This document shows positions 44,662-56,630 of a stretch of DNA of 64,000 nt, piece by piece (position 1 is the first letter of the stretch; each line of letters opens with the position of its first letter). Position numbers and translations under genes: made by a program. The DNA is from Exophiala sp. HKRS030. Its lineage: Eukaryota > Ascomycota > Eurotiomycetes > Chaetothyriales > Herpotrichiellaceae. Below the pieces are notes generated by a model, which did no database searches, had not been told where the DNA came from, and saw only the letters and a list, made by a program, of their open reading frames with translations. The stretch covers positions 3,472,001-3,536,000 of the forward strand of contig JAHWDD010000007.1 in assembly GCA_023897205.1 (NCBI GenBank). The letters are read 5' to 3'.

Positions 44662-46501
44662 TCTGTCGATTTACTCAGTAAGCGGACAACGTCGTTGCAG
44701 GAATGGACAGTGCAATCTGTCAGATATCAATCATACAAACAAGCTCTGCGGTCGCTCGACTGTCATGCCAATGGGAAGACCTCAGGAAGATGCAGAGGAA
44801 TCGAGGGAATCAAGCCTCACTCATAAGAGACGGATTTCCAAACATGCAAGACCAGGCTAGGCTGACTCGAGATCGGCGTAAGGCTGGCTTGAAGTTGGAA
44901 CGTCGTTTCATTTGACAATAATGTGCAAGCCACTGACCAGGCTTAGGCACACCGGCGGCTACAAGGGCACATCAAGATACACACACCAATACTTAGTAAC
45001 ATGTGCCTGAGCACCGCCACCCTTCAGTGTGAAAGCTGGCCCAGCCCTAGACTGGGCACTTTGTGTGAGTCACAACGATATATCGTCGTCCCCAGAACAT
45101 CACGTAGCACTATCGAGTTCATTGCCATCCCGCCACACTCGCTTAAGAACGAAAAATGGAAGGCTCGATGCCCTGTCAAGCTGTAGAACTTTGTTAGTAG
45201 AGGGCGACAATCTTGGCACTGAAATGTGTGACAGCCTTATTTCTGAATGATGTTCAGTCGCAACCCTTCCTCCGCAGCAGCTTGACTTACAGCTCTAGGA
45301 TTTATTGAAAGGCCACGCTTACTGATTTTGATGTGGCCACCGTTTATTCTGCTGTAGAAATCAAGAACTTGAATCGCAATGCATGCTTGTCAGTGAACTA
45401 TCGCCTAAAAGTGCCATTTTCAACCCTGAAACCGAGTACTGTATCGATCTAGCCTTTTCAACATCCCTTCCAGTGTTCCATCATATTCCAAGTGCGAGCT
45501 ATACATTCCCTCCAAAGATCCGAGTCCTGGATTAACGTCCAGCAGAAATACGACAGATGTTGTATTGTATACTGGCCACCATATACTTACTTACTCAGAC
45601 TTACAGGGGTACAGATCGAAGAAATCAGCCATAGACTCATATGAGAATCCGTAGTTCGAGAGTTTGGGTCATATCAAGTATATAAGTGAATCAGTAGTAC
45701 CTAGTACCCATTTACATGCGCAACGATACAAGACATTCTCTAGTAGTTAGTAGACTACTTCGAGACCCCTTAATTACAACAAATTTCAGACTTCAAGCTT
45801 TGGTTCATAAGGAGGACCACTAGCACCGAAGAAGTTGCTTATACTAAGTACCTCTATTGCTAGCATTATATCTACTTAACGATATATGGCATAAGTAACC
45901 AAAACCTAAGTCCTCGTGAGAATAAGTTCGGAAAAGTAGTGTGTTTAACCTAGGTATAGCTTCTAAGATATTACTTCTAAAAAATTATTCTAAATAACTG
46001 ACTCGAGTAGTTCTTGTACAAAGACTTATTAGTATCTAGACTGGAACTATTACTTAATAAGTATAGATAATGTAGTACTTTAATTATCTAGGATGTCAAT
46101 CTGATTACAGAGGCGTCGGAGAGACTACTAGTACTTAGTATACAAGCATTAAACGCTTCACGGTTTCTTCTAAATCTGGATTAGCGCCACTTGCAAGGGA
46201 TTCCAGATCGACGTACAGTGTAATATTATACTGCGTCTTCATCTAAGAGCGAAGGATATCCTGCGATAAAATGACTATATTCGACATTTAGAAAGTGATA
46301 CATGGCGTAATGAAGCAATGCCTTTGCTATGAGAGAGACCTTGCAGTCAGTATATGGATATAGGATACACGATTAAGCCCTAGACTAATGATTACGACTT
46401 GCTGATGATTACGACTTGCTGATATGCATCGGAAATCCTCGCAGCTGTCTCCCACCTTTCCGCTTACATCGCTGCTTGCTCTGACCTTCAAGTGACTTTT
46501 T
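44662..46501. other. 1.8 kb gene-free tract, AT-rich and degenerate on its right side
   Basis: The first 600 bases may hold the HET promoter. From about 45560 to 46330 the sequence turns AT-rich and dense in TA steps (words such as TAGTACTTAGTA and TTAATAAGTATAGA), unlike the surrounding DNA. No open frame of note. It could be a RIP-mutated transposon relic, but no repeat partner or terminal repeats are visible in the window. Confidence 0.5.
46389..46422. repeat. Perfect 17-bp tandem duplication
   Basis: TGATTACGACTTGCTGA occurs twice back to back in the 3' flank of the tyrosinase gene. Confidence 0.9.
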
Positions 46502-47644
46502 CTATGAAACGATATTATCATAACGATAGCACAATGGTCCAGCAGTGGTACTAATCAGATCTCTCACTCTGACTTGTCCACTATGAAAATATCCCCAGTC
46601 CGGCAGAATGCTGTCCAAAGTCACAATATCGCTTGGTGGGTTATTCAACGCCGTCCCAGTATCACCATCTAATTGAGACGCCCGATCGGGATAATTGGTC
46701 TGCCAGCTCCAATATACCTTATCGATCATTGTATGAAGAGGGTACCACACTGGATCCTGTGCCGAAACGTGAATGGAATTCATCTGGCCGCCGACTGAGA
46801 AGTGAGCACCAGAATGGATCCCAAGGCTGCCGCTACCAATGACGCCGTTGATCAAGAGGTCGAAGTGCGTGGCGTTGTCGGCGTGTGCGGCGGCGGATAG
46901 TTGTGCAGTGTTAGTATAGGTCTGCGAGACGTATGCGTTCAGATCACGCTGCAGACAGATTGGATTGTAGGCAAAGGCGTCGTCGGGTAGAGTGTTGTTG
47001 GCATTCGTTAGATACAGCGGATCAATGAATTTCAAAGGGGCTATGAGGTTTGCGAATGGGCCGGTCGTCACGCAACCTCCACCAGTGCCGTGCGGAAGGC
47101 TGATTTCGGAGCTCAATACAATTGGTCCGCTGTCAACGAAAAGACCATCGCCAGATAATGAGCTGTCGGATCCGTCGAAGATTGGAAACGAATGAGGATC
47201 GGAGGCTGTTGCTGCAAAGTCCCAGTATGGAAACGCGCCTGTGTAATTACAGGTTTGGCGCAGGTCGCTCTCGTACAAGAAAAGGAAATAGCGATGCCAT
47301 GTCAAGAAGAATGCATCGAGGTGTACATATTGAGTCTTGTTGACGTGTATGACAGCATAGTCCATGTACCGACTCGTGGCGGCAGGGTATGTAGTGGGAT
47401 CAAGCTGTGATGGCGTGCGTAATAGGCACTGAACAGCATCGACGTAGCCTTTACGTTCGTTCTGTGTCATGCTGTTGAAATCGACCCGCGTTCTGATGTT
47501 CCCATCCGAACACGTTTCTGCGTAAATTGACCCTGCATAAGAGTGCTTTATCGGTCTCCTTAGACGTCTTCGCGGTCCAGGGAAGCAGTCAGATGGAGAA
47601 AGAAGGAGCGTCGTGCAAAGGAGGGACAGCAGCGTGCTCCGCAT
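46502..47644 (-). CDS. Secreted tyrosinase-domain copper oxidase
   Basis: 380 residues from ATG at 47644 (MRSTLLSLLCTTLLLSPSDC), which opens a signal peptide. The frame runs upstream, but that part is not protein-like. Both copper sites are complete. CuA ligands are His100 (DYAVIH), His108 (YVHLD) and His117 (WHRYFLFLYE). CuB ligands are His277 and His281 (HSGAHFSVGGQ) and His304 (DPVWYPLH). The usual LHH of CuB reads LHT-preceded-by-PL here, so only the ligand His is kept. The protein is short and lacks the C-terminal cap domain of mushroom-type tyrosinases. It may oxidise phenols or catechols outside the cell. Activity towards tyrosine, and a link to melanin, are not shown by the sequence. 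Confidence 0.92.
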   Translation of the reverse strand: MRSTLLSLLCTTLLLSPSDCFPGPRRRLRRPIKHSYAGSIYAETCSDGNIRTRVDFNSMTQNERKGYVDAVQCLLRTPSQLDPTTYPAATSRYMDYAVIHVNKTQYVHLDAFFLTWHRYFLFLYESDLRQTCNYTGAFPYWDFAATASDPHSFPIFDGSDSSLSGDGLFVDSGPIVLSSEISLPHGTGGGCVTTGPFANLIAPLKFIDPLYLTNANNTLPDDAFAYNPICLQRDLNAYVSQTYTNTAQLSAAAHADNATHFDLLINGVIGSGSLGIHSGAHFSVGGQMNSIHVSAQDPVWYPLHTMIDKVYWSWQTNYPDRASQLDGDTGTALNNPPSDIVTLDSILPDWGYFHSGQVRVRDLISTTAGPLCYRYDNIVS

Positions 47645-50621
47645 CGTATAAACCAAGCGAGTGTGGTATTCTGCTATTGCAAAAATGTGATTAACAGTGC
47701 ATTTAGATGAAAAAAATGATGCGTGAGAGGAGCAGGCTGTCTCGATAAATAAGCCTTGACCAGGAGGGAGCTGAGATTGAGTGACATCTCTGTGTTGATG
47801 CAGATTAAGTATTGGATATTTAGCCAACAGATTCAAGGAGAGTAGGACTGCGGACAGCACAGTGACTTGTCGGAAGGATTCGACCTAGGACCGGCGGTAA
47901 GATTTGAGACTTGTTCAAACGCAGCAAGGGTTGTGGAAATGTACGAATCGTGCTCAAGAGTGTAGTCACTTCGGTGACCATGAGATTGCGTCGTCATTTT
48001 TACAACGTAAAGAGCGGCATCGAGACATGTAACACAATGACTTTGGTAAGAGGAAGCATGATCCCGACCCGGCCCTAGCATAATTTCCTACCACATCAAT
48101 GTTAATAGTGCTATCTGTGCACAAAAAGTGTGGCGGAAGCTCATACTTCTCCAATCGATTCTGGGGATGAACATTGATGTACGCAATCCTTATAGAGCGA
48201 CAGGTGTCTAGTGTGCTTCTTCGTGAGTTGGCTTGCAGAATTTGACACTTTTCACGGAGGCGGGATTACTCTGGCTGGTCGAGGCTGCGATTCTGTTCGA
48301 GCTGCCACTGCATCGTTCCGGACCAGCACTCAGCAAGGATCTGTGGCTCAGCAACACATCGTGTGGTGTGCGTCGGTGTTTGCCTGTGGTACATTGATGA
48401 GGGTCAGGTGTGACATACGCTCATCCCAATGCGAGCTCATACGTTCAACCGCGAACAACTGTGCGACCACTTCTCACAGCAGAGGCGCTTCATTGGTGCT
48501 CGTTTGGTTCTTCCGGAGAATAAGGGCAGTACATGATGCGGCACACAAGAAGAAGCTTTGTGTCAGGAAAGCCCCTTCGGGAAATTTGTTCTCGGCCTCG
48601 CTAACATCAAGCGGTTCGATAGAGACACGATAGGGCTCTAACAAATCGTCGACATAGTCAATCAGTATCATTCCGCGTAGACACCAGGGATCCTTGGGGC
48701 GACGGCACCCGCATGTCAATTTGGAATGTTGACTGTCTTGCCCACCTCGATGAAATTTCAACTCTAGCAGGATGCAGGTTGTGAAGGCGTTTTTTGGAGG
48801 ATAGGTTTTAGATCGCGATAGTCTTTTGAAGCATGAGAGATGGCGGTAGGGTTGGCGACAAGAATGGACGAAGTCGGCCAGGGCGGAAACCACATCTCCT
48901 TTACCTGAAGAACGTGTGTAGCCAGAGGTCGACATTCACATGCACTTACTGAGTTAGATACAACAGTCATCGGAGCCATAGCTGCAGTGCTGGTTTAAGC
49001 GAGGCGCTTTCACGACGTTGAGATATGAAGAAATCGCCGTTGGACTTGAGGCGAGGTTGTGATGAGGGTGACTGGGTACGACGTGAATCAATGCGAGATC
49101 TGGAACAACGTTGCGACGAAGCTCGTTCCTTGAAGCGACACCTCGTTTGTTCTTGACGTTCCAATGCTGCGCAGCAGAGGATTGTTGCATTTATAACGGG
49201 TGACAAGACGTGAATCTGGGCCACCTATACTTCAGACGAATGAATTCGACGCTTCTCCGGTTGAACACAGACGTCAGTGACCAGGGGGGCTACCACAGCT
49301 GTAGAACACAGCCGCTGCTTAAGACATGCGCAACGACGCAATAGCTGAAGACATTGCTGATGTTGAAGATACGATTTTCTGAGGCGACTTTGTTGCAGTA
49401 CTTCGAATTTTTGTTCGGCCACTCGCTCCAGTGATTTGGACCATACCGGAGTATACCAACCGTCATTTTGTAGACTCTTGCTGTGAGCACAGTGGGGCCC
49501 CGTGATAGGTTGCAGAAATGGCATGGTGCTAAATGTTTCCGTCTTCCGACGAAACGGAGACAGCCCTGAGCAGTAGTTCGAAAGATCCAGAGAGTATTCT
49601 GGAGTGTGGTCACGGTGTGCGCACGCCTCTCAACCTACTCTGATCGACATACGTCAATGGCCGGTTCGGGTCTTGGCTAAATACCGGTACTCAGCCCCTT
49701 TTCTAGAACACACTTGACTACAGCAGTACCCAGATAGTCTTTGTCAACCCTTGAATCAGCAGATGTTCCACCTACGAGTCCGACTTTCTCACCTCAAGAC
49801 GGCATACTGGGCCGGGCCCAGAGCTCGCCCATGTGCCAGAGCATCCTTCCATATTCTCTCGAATTTGATTGATTGGCCAAGCGTCGCTCGGCACGATGAG
49901 ATTTCTGGCCAAGAGGCTCGACAGTCTTAGGATTTTGCGTCATTCTCGAATGTACATGTGTAATGCTGGAAATATGTCCAAGGCATCTGCCAATACGCAG
50001 CAACTGTTGGTCAGTATTTCGGATCCGAAGCACACAGTTTGCACTCGTGGTCGATGAATGTTAGTCGGTCAGTCGGTCCTTTCTTCCTTCCTTTCCAACA
50101 TCAAGGTCCACCTTTTGTTCGCACATGGAAGTAAACTCTTTACTTTGTCCTGTCACAAAATGCACCTGCAAACTCGCGAGTACAGCTGAACTCCTATGAG
50201 ATGGGCGTTGAAGTGGCACCCTCTTTGGACGCAGTTCCGACCCCTGTTCAAGCTGTGATTAGACCAACAATTTGCCTCCGATCAGGCCTCGAATTCCTAG
50301 ATTCAGCCACCAACCCGAACGTTGGTGGTTTGCCCGTCTCGAATTTCTGATAACAGTTCTCGGAAGTGGACAAATGGAAAAAGCAGAGTACCTACTGGGA
50401 CTGGTGCAGGACTCGTTCGTTCTGTGAGCATTTACTAAAAACTGTCCGCAAAGATGTATTCTAGTTTTCTACCTGAGATACATGCCTCGAAGTGCGAACT
50501 GTAGCGTCCATATCTTCTATCTGAATTGACTTGCTTAGCTGTCTCGCCGATTTCAAGCTATCTGCCATCTTGTCCAGGTGGCAACGGGTCCTTCAAAAAC
50601 GCACGCTGAATCGCGCAACCT
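47645..50621. other. 3 kb without a recognisable gene; possible decayed or multi-exon gene around 48.4-49.6 kb
   Basis: Several moderate frames overlap on both strands: minus 48474-48935 (153 codons), plus 48211-48633 (140 codons) and minus 49225-49524 (99 codons). None shows a family signature and I could not splice them into a convincing protein. Composition is ordinary rather than AT-rich. Either this is non-coding spacer or an old gene now beyond recognition. Confidence 0.35.
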
Positions 50622-52237
50622 TTAAATAGTGTAGAGAAACCTCGGGCTCTCGTCTCCCATTTCAGCAACTTCCTCATCGGTCTTGCCCTCGAGCTTCCAG
50701 TCCTCCTTTCCTGCGAGTCTGTTTCTATTCTGGCGTTTGAAGTAGAAGTGCATGAACGTGAAAAGCGAACAGGAAATGGACAGTAGGCCAATTGTACCGC
50801 CATATCCAGGATAATAGGTAGGCCCGTAGACAGTCTGGAAAAGAAACGGAGCAGCCACTCCGGCGGAGTTGCCAACAGTCAACTGTAAGCCGTTTGCAAT
50901 GGCGCGTTTGCCGTAACGAGGACAATTGCTGGAAAGCCAAGCCAGTGCGGTACCGGTGGCAGTATAACAGCCAGCGGCGACGAAAAAGCACCCAGCGAAA
51001 CTCATTTGGTGGTTGACATTGGCGATGAGAAGGCAGTATCCGAAAATGCTTACCAATGTACCACAGATGCAGAAAAGACCACGGTGCTGTGTGATGTCAC
51101 TTATTCTTGCGCATCCAATGTAGACGAAAGCACCTAGGCAATAAACCGGAATCGTGAGTGCCTGAACTTCTGCGCTCGACCATGTGCCGATGCCTCGAAT
51201 GATGGTAGGTAGGAAGATGGAGAAACTGTACAGCATGGTATTGCTGCAATATTGGCATATGGGAAAGACCCAGACTTTCCAGTCTTTCAGGCCCTTCTTA
51301 ACATCTTCCTTGTGGAGGAATTGGGCGCTCTTAGTCTGACCGATTTCAGCCTCGCGGAGAAGGATCATATTGCGGCGATCGGTTTCGTTGAGAAACTTGG
51401 CGGTCTGAGGGTCATTTGGAAGGACAAACGGGACAACGAATCCCGTCAGGACGGTAGGAATACCGTTGATGAGAATGATCCATCTCCAAGCACGCCAGCC
51501 AGCGGTACCGTCCATAAAGCCGATTCCATATGCTACGAGACCACCTGCTGCTCCGGAGAACGCAGCAGTGGCAAAGAAATAAGCATTGCGCAGCGCAATG
51601 TTCTTTTTATTGTAGAACCTTTGAAGTGTTAGTCGGGTTCAATCGAATGGACGTGGCACTACTCACATGGTAAGGTAGAGAATGACACCTGGAAACAGCC
51701 CTGCTTCGAAGAACCCAAGTAGTAATCGGCAGGCGACCAACCCGGCAAAATTTGTAACAAATGCCGAAAAGGTCGCGACAAGACCCCAGGCAATGGTCAG
51801 GCCAGCCAGATAACGAGCAGGCTGCATCCTTTTGATAATGAGATTCGATGGTGCTTCGAAAAGCTGCAATCGTGAGCGATACTGCAAGAAGCGAAGGAGA
51901 GGGTTTACATACACAGTAAGTTACGAAGAGGATGGATACGGCGAACTGGTACTGGTCGCCAGTAAGATTTAGCTCCTCCTCAATGCCATATAGACGAGCG
52001 TTCCCGATATTGACTGTTTCGTCAGTAATCAGTTTTGTCAGTGGTTGCAAGACAAACTTTACCTCGATCCATGAAGTTCATGAGATAGATCCACATAACC
52101 ATTGGAATGATGCGAATGTCCAACTTCCTCATCAGCTTCCGCTCCGTCATCTCGTCGACCACTTCTGATGTACCCGCAGCTTCCAATTCACCATCATGTA
52201 TGGGAACAGACTCTTTCTCCGCCATTGGTGCTGCCAT
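50622..52237 (-). CDS. MFS permease of the allantoate/anion:cation symporter (DAL5-like) family
   Basis: Four exons, 52237..52063, 52013..51913, 51863..51667 and 51618..50622, encode 489 residues; the introns are 49, 49 and 48 nt. Start is MAAPMAEKESVPIHDG. The protein has the family order: RKLDIRIIPMVMWIYLMNFM, DRVNIGNARLYGIEEELNL, TYCLFEAPSNLIIKRM, RLLLGFFEAGLFPGVILYL, and a long central loop ending LKDWKVWVFPICQYCSN. About 12 membrane spans are predicted. Family members import organic anions such as allantoate, nicotinate, pantothenate or tartrate-like acids. Which one is transported here is unknown. A D-2-hydroxyacid dehydrogenase gene diverges from it 1.45 kb away, which would fit a hydroxyacid substrate, though this is inference. 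Confidence 0.93.
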
Positions 52238-53686
52238 GATGAGAATGAGTAAGAGCAATAAGCTTGATGGAAAAGACGCGTGCTTCGAAGAGAAGAGATC
52301 GAATTGCAAAACGAGAGGACTAGACGGGCTCTATATACTCAAGAGCATTGGCATCATGGCGAAGGCGTGATTTGCTCATAGCCCAAGCATTGCGAGTATC
52401 GTATCCGAAAGTGGTGATGAGACTACCATCTCACGCCGCTCACCAACACGTGGATGCGATGCCAATTGGGAGAGTCTTCCCGTTCGATCGGCACTTGTAA
52501 TGTTAGCACAACCAAGAAATGTTTCGCTTCCGATGGACAGTCTGTGAAGCTACGAGGCACTAGATGAACTCGTGGAGTCATGCTACTCCAGGAAAGATTC
52601 CGAGATGTGGAGAGAATGGGGTTGGTACAACACTGACAAACCGTCGTCCTGGGGCACGGTATGCTCGTTGTTTGGCACGCATTGGCAGTCTCGGCGGAGG
52701 CAAATGGAAAGAATGATACAGCTTCAATTGAGGTTGAGAATGATGACTGATCATCACGGGCCTCTGATAATTGAGCTTCAACACACTGACCCGCTCTTGG
52801 TAAACACTGGGCAAGACAAAACGAGTGCGAGCTTTCGAGAAACTCTCGTCTTAATGAGTAGCATATCTTGGCTCCGGGCTGTACCCATGGTGTTCCATAC
52901 GAATTGGTAAGTGTCAAGACTTCGCCGTGTTGGCGTAGGAAGAACAAGACCTGGAACAAACGCCATTACGTCGTCATGCCCAGGTACCAGGATTGGCACG
53001 AGAGGAGATGGAAATCAGCATGCAAATGCTAAGTCCTGGTGGTGCTGCCACGTATCAAGCTGTTGTCTGCTATTCCATCCCCTCGAGGCGCTCATAGGTA
53101 TCAACGGATTGTTTGGTGTTATTGAACGAGTGTACAGAATTGAAGGTCAGCACCTCGGTTTCCCATCTTTGCAGCAAGCCCACTTCGGCCTCTATGCCGG
53201 GACCCCCACAGATCTTCCATGGCTCAAAGAAAGGCAATTAATTTTGTCAGACGATATAGTTTGCGAGCCGCAAGAGGACTTCTGTAAGGGGTTACCAATA
53301 GAAATTCGGGGATAGCACAAAAATTCTCTGTCACGGGCGGAATATTCTCGATTGGGCATTATGATCACTGTACCTACTTGTGGGGTAGCCTTCGGCATTT
53401 GAAGCTTTTCGTCATGTCGGCGAACGTGGGGGCTTGAGGCTGCTCGGGTTCTTCTGCCACAGGTCTGGCAATTGACGACACTATTATACTTCCCCAAGCG
53501 AGGAATTCACATCGTGACCATTAATCGGGTTTTGGAGCTCCAACGTCGTTCTCTGTCTCATTATAACTTGACATCCAGCATTATTGCAACAAACGAAACT
53601 GTCGCCGCTCCAGTCAGAGACACCATCAAAGGACGTATTGCCAAACCTTGACTAGAAGGAAGGGCTCCAACATCATTCTGACAAAG
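52238..53686. promoter_or_regulatory. Divergent region between the MFS permease and the dehydrogenase
   Basis: 1.45 kb between divergent start codons. Two frames of 134-178 codons overlap on opposite strands and look like chance. The region should carry both promoters, and no motif was recognised. Confidence 0.45.
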
Positions 53687-54631
53687 ATGCCGAAGCTGCT
53701 CTACCCTACGTCGCTAAAGCTCGACATCAAGAGTCTTGAAGGCTTTTCCGTGGACCTGCAGCCTTATGATGTCCAAGAGCTCATCCCTGAGGAGCACACA
53801 GATGCCGAGTTCCTCGTGACCTGGACCAACAGTGCGAGCAATTTGAAAGATGCGGCTTCCCGGCTAAAGAAATTGAGGTGGATTCAAAGTCTTGCGGCAG
53901 GGCCGAACGACGTGCTCAATGCAGGGTTTGACTCGAAAGTTATAGTCACTACTGGTTCCGGGCTTCACGATCACACCGTCGCTGAGCACACCCTGGGTCT
54001 GCTGCTTACCGGTGCTCGTCGTTTTTACGAGATGCGCGATTCTCAGCTTCAAGGAAAATGGCCGGGACACCTCGGGGGCCCTCAACCCGATCGCCCAGCT
54101 GGGGCTTTCACCACTCTACGAGATGCCAACATCCTAATCTGGGGGTTTGGCAATATCGCCAAAAAGCTAACACCATGGTTGACATCACTCGGCGCTCATG
54201 TGCAAGGCGTTGCCAGAAAGACTGGCGTTCGGGATGGTACTGAGGTGTACAGCGAGGACAGGCTACCTGAGCTACTTCCTAAGACTGACGCACTTGTCAT
54301 GATCCTGCCAGGATCAGAAAGCACCAACAATGCACTCTCTGCAGAACGATTGAAATTGTTGCCCAAACACGCCTGGGTAGTCAATGTGGGCCGAGGGACT
54401 TCGATTGATGAAGATGCTCTTGTCTCGGCCTTGGAAAAAGGAGAAATTGGTGGTGCGGCATTAGACGTCTTCAAGACCGAACCCTTACCTGAATCAAGTA
54501 CACTCTGGAAGGCACCGAATGTCGTGATCTCGCCTCACGCGGCTGGTGGACGGCCACAAGACTCTGAGATACTCATTGCAGATAATTTGCGACGAATCTT
54601 GGCCGGACAAGATCTCAAGAATGTAATTTAG
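53687..54631 (+). CDS. D-isomer-specific 2-hydroxyacid dehydrogenase family protein
   Basis: 314 residues from the first ATG (MPKLLYPTSLKLDIKSLEG), one exon. The NAD(P)-binding Rossmann motif is WGFGNIAKKLTPWLTSLGA. Catalytic residues fit the family: Arg in VVNVGRGTSIDEDAL, Glu in DVFKTEPLPESS, and His in NVVISPHAAGG. The motif HDHTVAEHTLGLLL is also typical. Such enzymes interconvert 2-oxoacids and D-2-hydroxyacids (glyoxylate, hydroxypyruvate, phosphoglycerate and others). The N-terminal region is too divergent for me to name a substrate. It diverges from the DAL5-like permease gene, so joint use of an imported acid is possible but unproven. Confidence 0.92.
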   Translation: MPKLLYPTSLKLDIKSLEGFSVDLQPYDVQELIPEEHTDAEFLVTWTNSASNLKDAASRLKKLRWIQSLAAGPNDVLNAGFDSKVIVTTGSGLHDHTVAEHTLGLLLTGARRFYEMRDSQLQGKWPGHLGGPQPDRPAGAFTTLRDANILIWGFGNIAKKLTPWLTSLGAHVQGVARKTGVRDGTEVYSEDRLPELLPKTDALVMILPGSESTNNALSAERLKLLPKHAWVVNVGRGTSIDEDALVSALEKGEIGGAALDVFKTEPLPESSTLWKAPNVVISPHAAGGRPQDSEILIADNLRRILAGQDLKNVI

Positions 54632-55010
54632 CAGGTCAAGCCGAAGCCTGTGAAAGAAACTGAGTATGATTGGTCGTCAATAGAACTTCAAGATAGCATA
54701 TAGACCATGAGCCAGTATCTGATTGTAATCAACTTTCGTAGCTAAACAATTTACATACAACCCAAAAGTTGGGTTGGGCGATCTTCCATGTTCGAGAGTA
54801 AAGCGGCATGACTCGGCACTCTTTGTCACACATGCCAAGAACTACTGCCGCTTTAGCCAGACATCATTTTCAGACTAAGAGTCATCTCAGAAATATTCGA
54901 GTCAATCTCCAAACACATGATATTATATTCAAGACGAAAGAGTAGCAGATCCTTGAAGATCTCCTATAGCGACCGGACAGCGTGCTGTCAAACCTCAGCG
55001 AACCTTCAAC
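54632..55010. other. Short spacer between the dehydrogenase and PheRS alpha genes
   Basis: 379 bp of 3' flank and promoter between two plus-strand genes. Nothing recognisable. Confidence 0.55.
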
Positions 55011-56630
55011 ATGGCCGAGGACTTGACAGCGCAGGTCCTCGAAGTCCTGGCCAACGCTGATGGACCAGTCATTACCTCCGATGCATTTCCCGAAGCCACC
55101 TTTGTTCAAGTCAAATCCGCAGTTGACAAGCTACGTTCACGAGAGTTTCTCCGAGCGGAACAGGTAGATCGATTCGAACTGGTTCTGACGAAAGAAGGAC
55201 AAGATATTGCAGAAAAGGGCAGCAATGGCGCACGAGTTTTCGAGGCCGTCAGGGCTGCTCTGGAGGGTTTGAAGATAAAAGATCTGCCTGCCGCCGTTGG
55301 TGACGCGAGCGTTGCAAAATTTGGCTCTGGGGATGCCTTCAAGTCCAAGTGGATCAAAAAGGACGGCGACGTGCTCAAAGCTATAGCGGACTCAGTGCAG
55401 GATGAAGTTCAACAGCAACTGAAACAGATCCAGTCTGCCAAAGCGCTGGACAATCCAAAGGTGGTCGCAGACTTCAAGAAGAGGAAGTACCTGGTGGAGA
55501 CAAAGATCATCACTTTCAAAATCGAAAAAGGCCCCAAGTTTTCTAAAGAGTTTGTCAAGGAGGAAACAGATTTAACAGCCGAGATGCTGCAGTCGGGTGC
55601 CTGGAAGACTGCGCAATTAAAACCCTACAATTTCAAGGCTAAGGGAGCTCCAACGCCTGCTGGGGCACTTCACCCGTTGAACAAAGTCCGTCACGAATTC
55701 AGAGAAATCTTCTTTGAGATGGGATTCGAGGAGATGCCTACAAACCGCTTCGTAGAGACAGGATTCTGGAACTTCGATGCACTTTATGTTCCACAACAAC
55801 ACCCTGCTCGTGATCTCCAAGATACCTTCTACATCTCAGATCCACCAAAAGCCGACCCTCCACGCGAAGACCCTACCCCCACGACCCTAGGTGCTTCCCA
55901 GCCCACCTCTCCAAAACACAAACGGACCAAGTCGAAAGAAAAGACATTGGACTACCAAAAATACTGGGACGACGTCAAGGCAGTGCACCAGGATGGAAAG
56001 TTCGGCTCAATAGGATATCGCTACCCTTGGTCAGCAGATGAGTCTCTTAGACTTGTATTGCGTACTCATACAACCGCGATTTCGACATACATGCTGCACA
56101 AACTTGCCCTCAACCCCAGACCTGCTCGTTACTTTTCCATCGATCGTGTCTTTCGAAATGAGACTGTTGATCAGACACATTTGGCCGAATTTCATCAAGT
56201 GGAAGGCGTCATTGCAGATTGGGGATTGACATTAGGTGGGCTGATCGGCTTCATGGAAGTCTTCTTTGGCAAGATGGGGATCAAAAATCTCCGTTTCAAG
56301 CCTGCATACAATCCGTACACCGAGCCCAGTATGGAGATTTTCAGTTACCATGAAGGGCTGAAGAAATGGGTGGAAATCGGCAATAGTGGTATGTTCAGAC
56401 CCGAGATGTTGGAACCAATGGGTTTACCCAAGGATATGCGCATTTATGGTTGGGGTCTCAGTCTGGAGAGACCCACGATGATCAAGTGAGTTCCTTGCGC
56501 ATACCATACAAGATATTGTGCTGACTTTGTGTTTAGATATGGCGTGAACAACATCCGTGAACTTCTGGGACACAAAGTTGATCTCAACTTTATTGAGACC
56601 AATCCGGCTGTCAGACTTGACAAAGATTAG
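55011..56630 (+). CDS. FRS2: Cytosolic phenylalanyl-tRNA synthetase alpha subunit
   Basis: Two exons, 55011..56485 and 56537..56630, encode 522 residues, near the usual 500. The 51-nt intron splits the lysine codon after ERPTMI. The N-terminal 200 residues hold winged-helix DNA/tRNA-binding units (AEDLTAQVLEVLANADGPV, KSAVDKLRSREFLRAEQVDR). The class II catalytic core has motif 1 around HPLNKVRHEFREIFFEMGFE, motif 2 with FRNETVDQTHLAEFHQVEG, and motif 3 in GWGLSLERPTMIKYG. The insert PKHKRTKSKEKTLDY at about residue 300 is a basic, disordered loop. It forms an alpha2-beta2 enzyme with the beta subunit and charges tRNA-Phe in the cytosol. FRS2 is the yeast gene name for this subunit. Confidence 0.96.

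Noticed and set aside
52423..53315. Two open frames of 178 (minus) and 134 (plus) codons between the permease and dehydrogenase genes
   Set aside because: They overlap on opposite strands, have no family signature and sit in a divergent promoter region.
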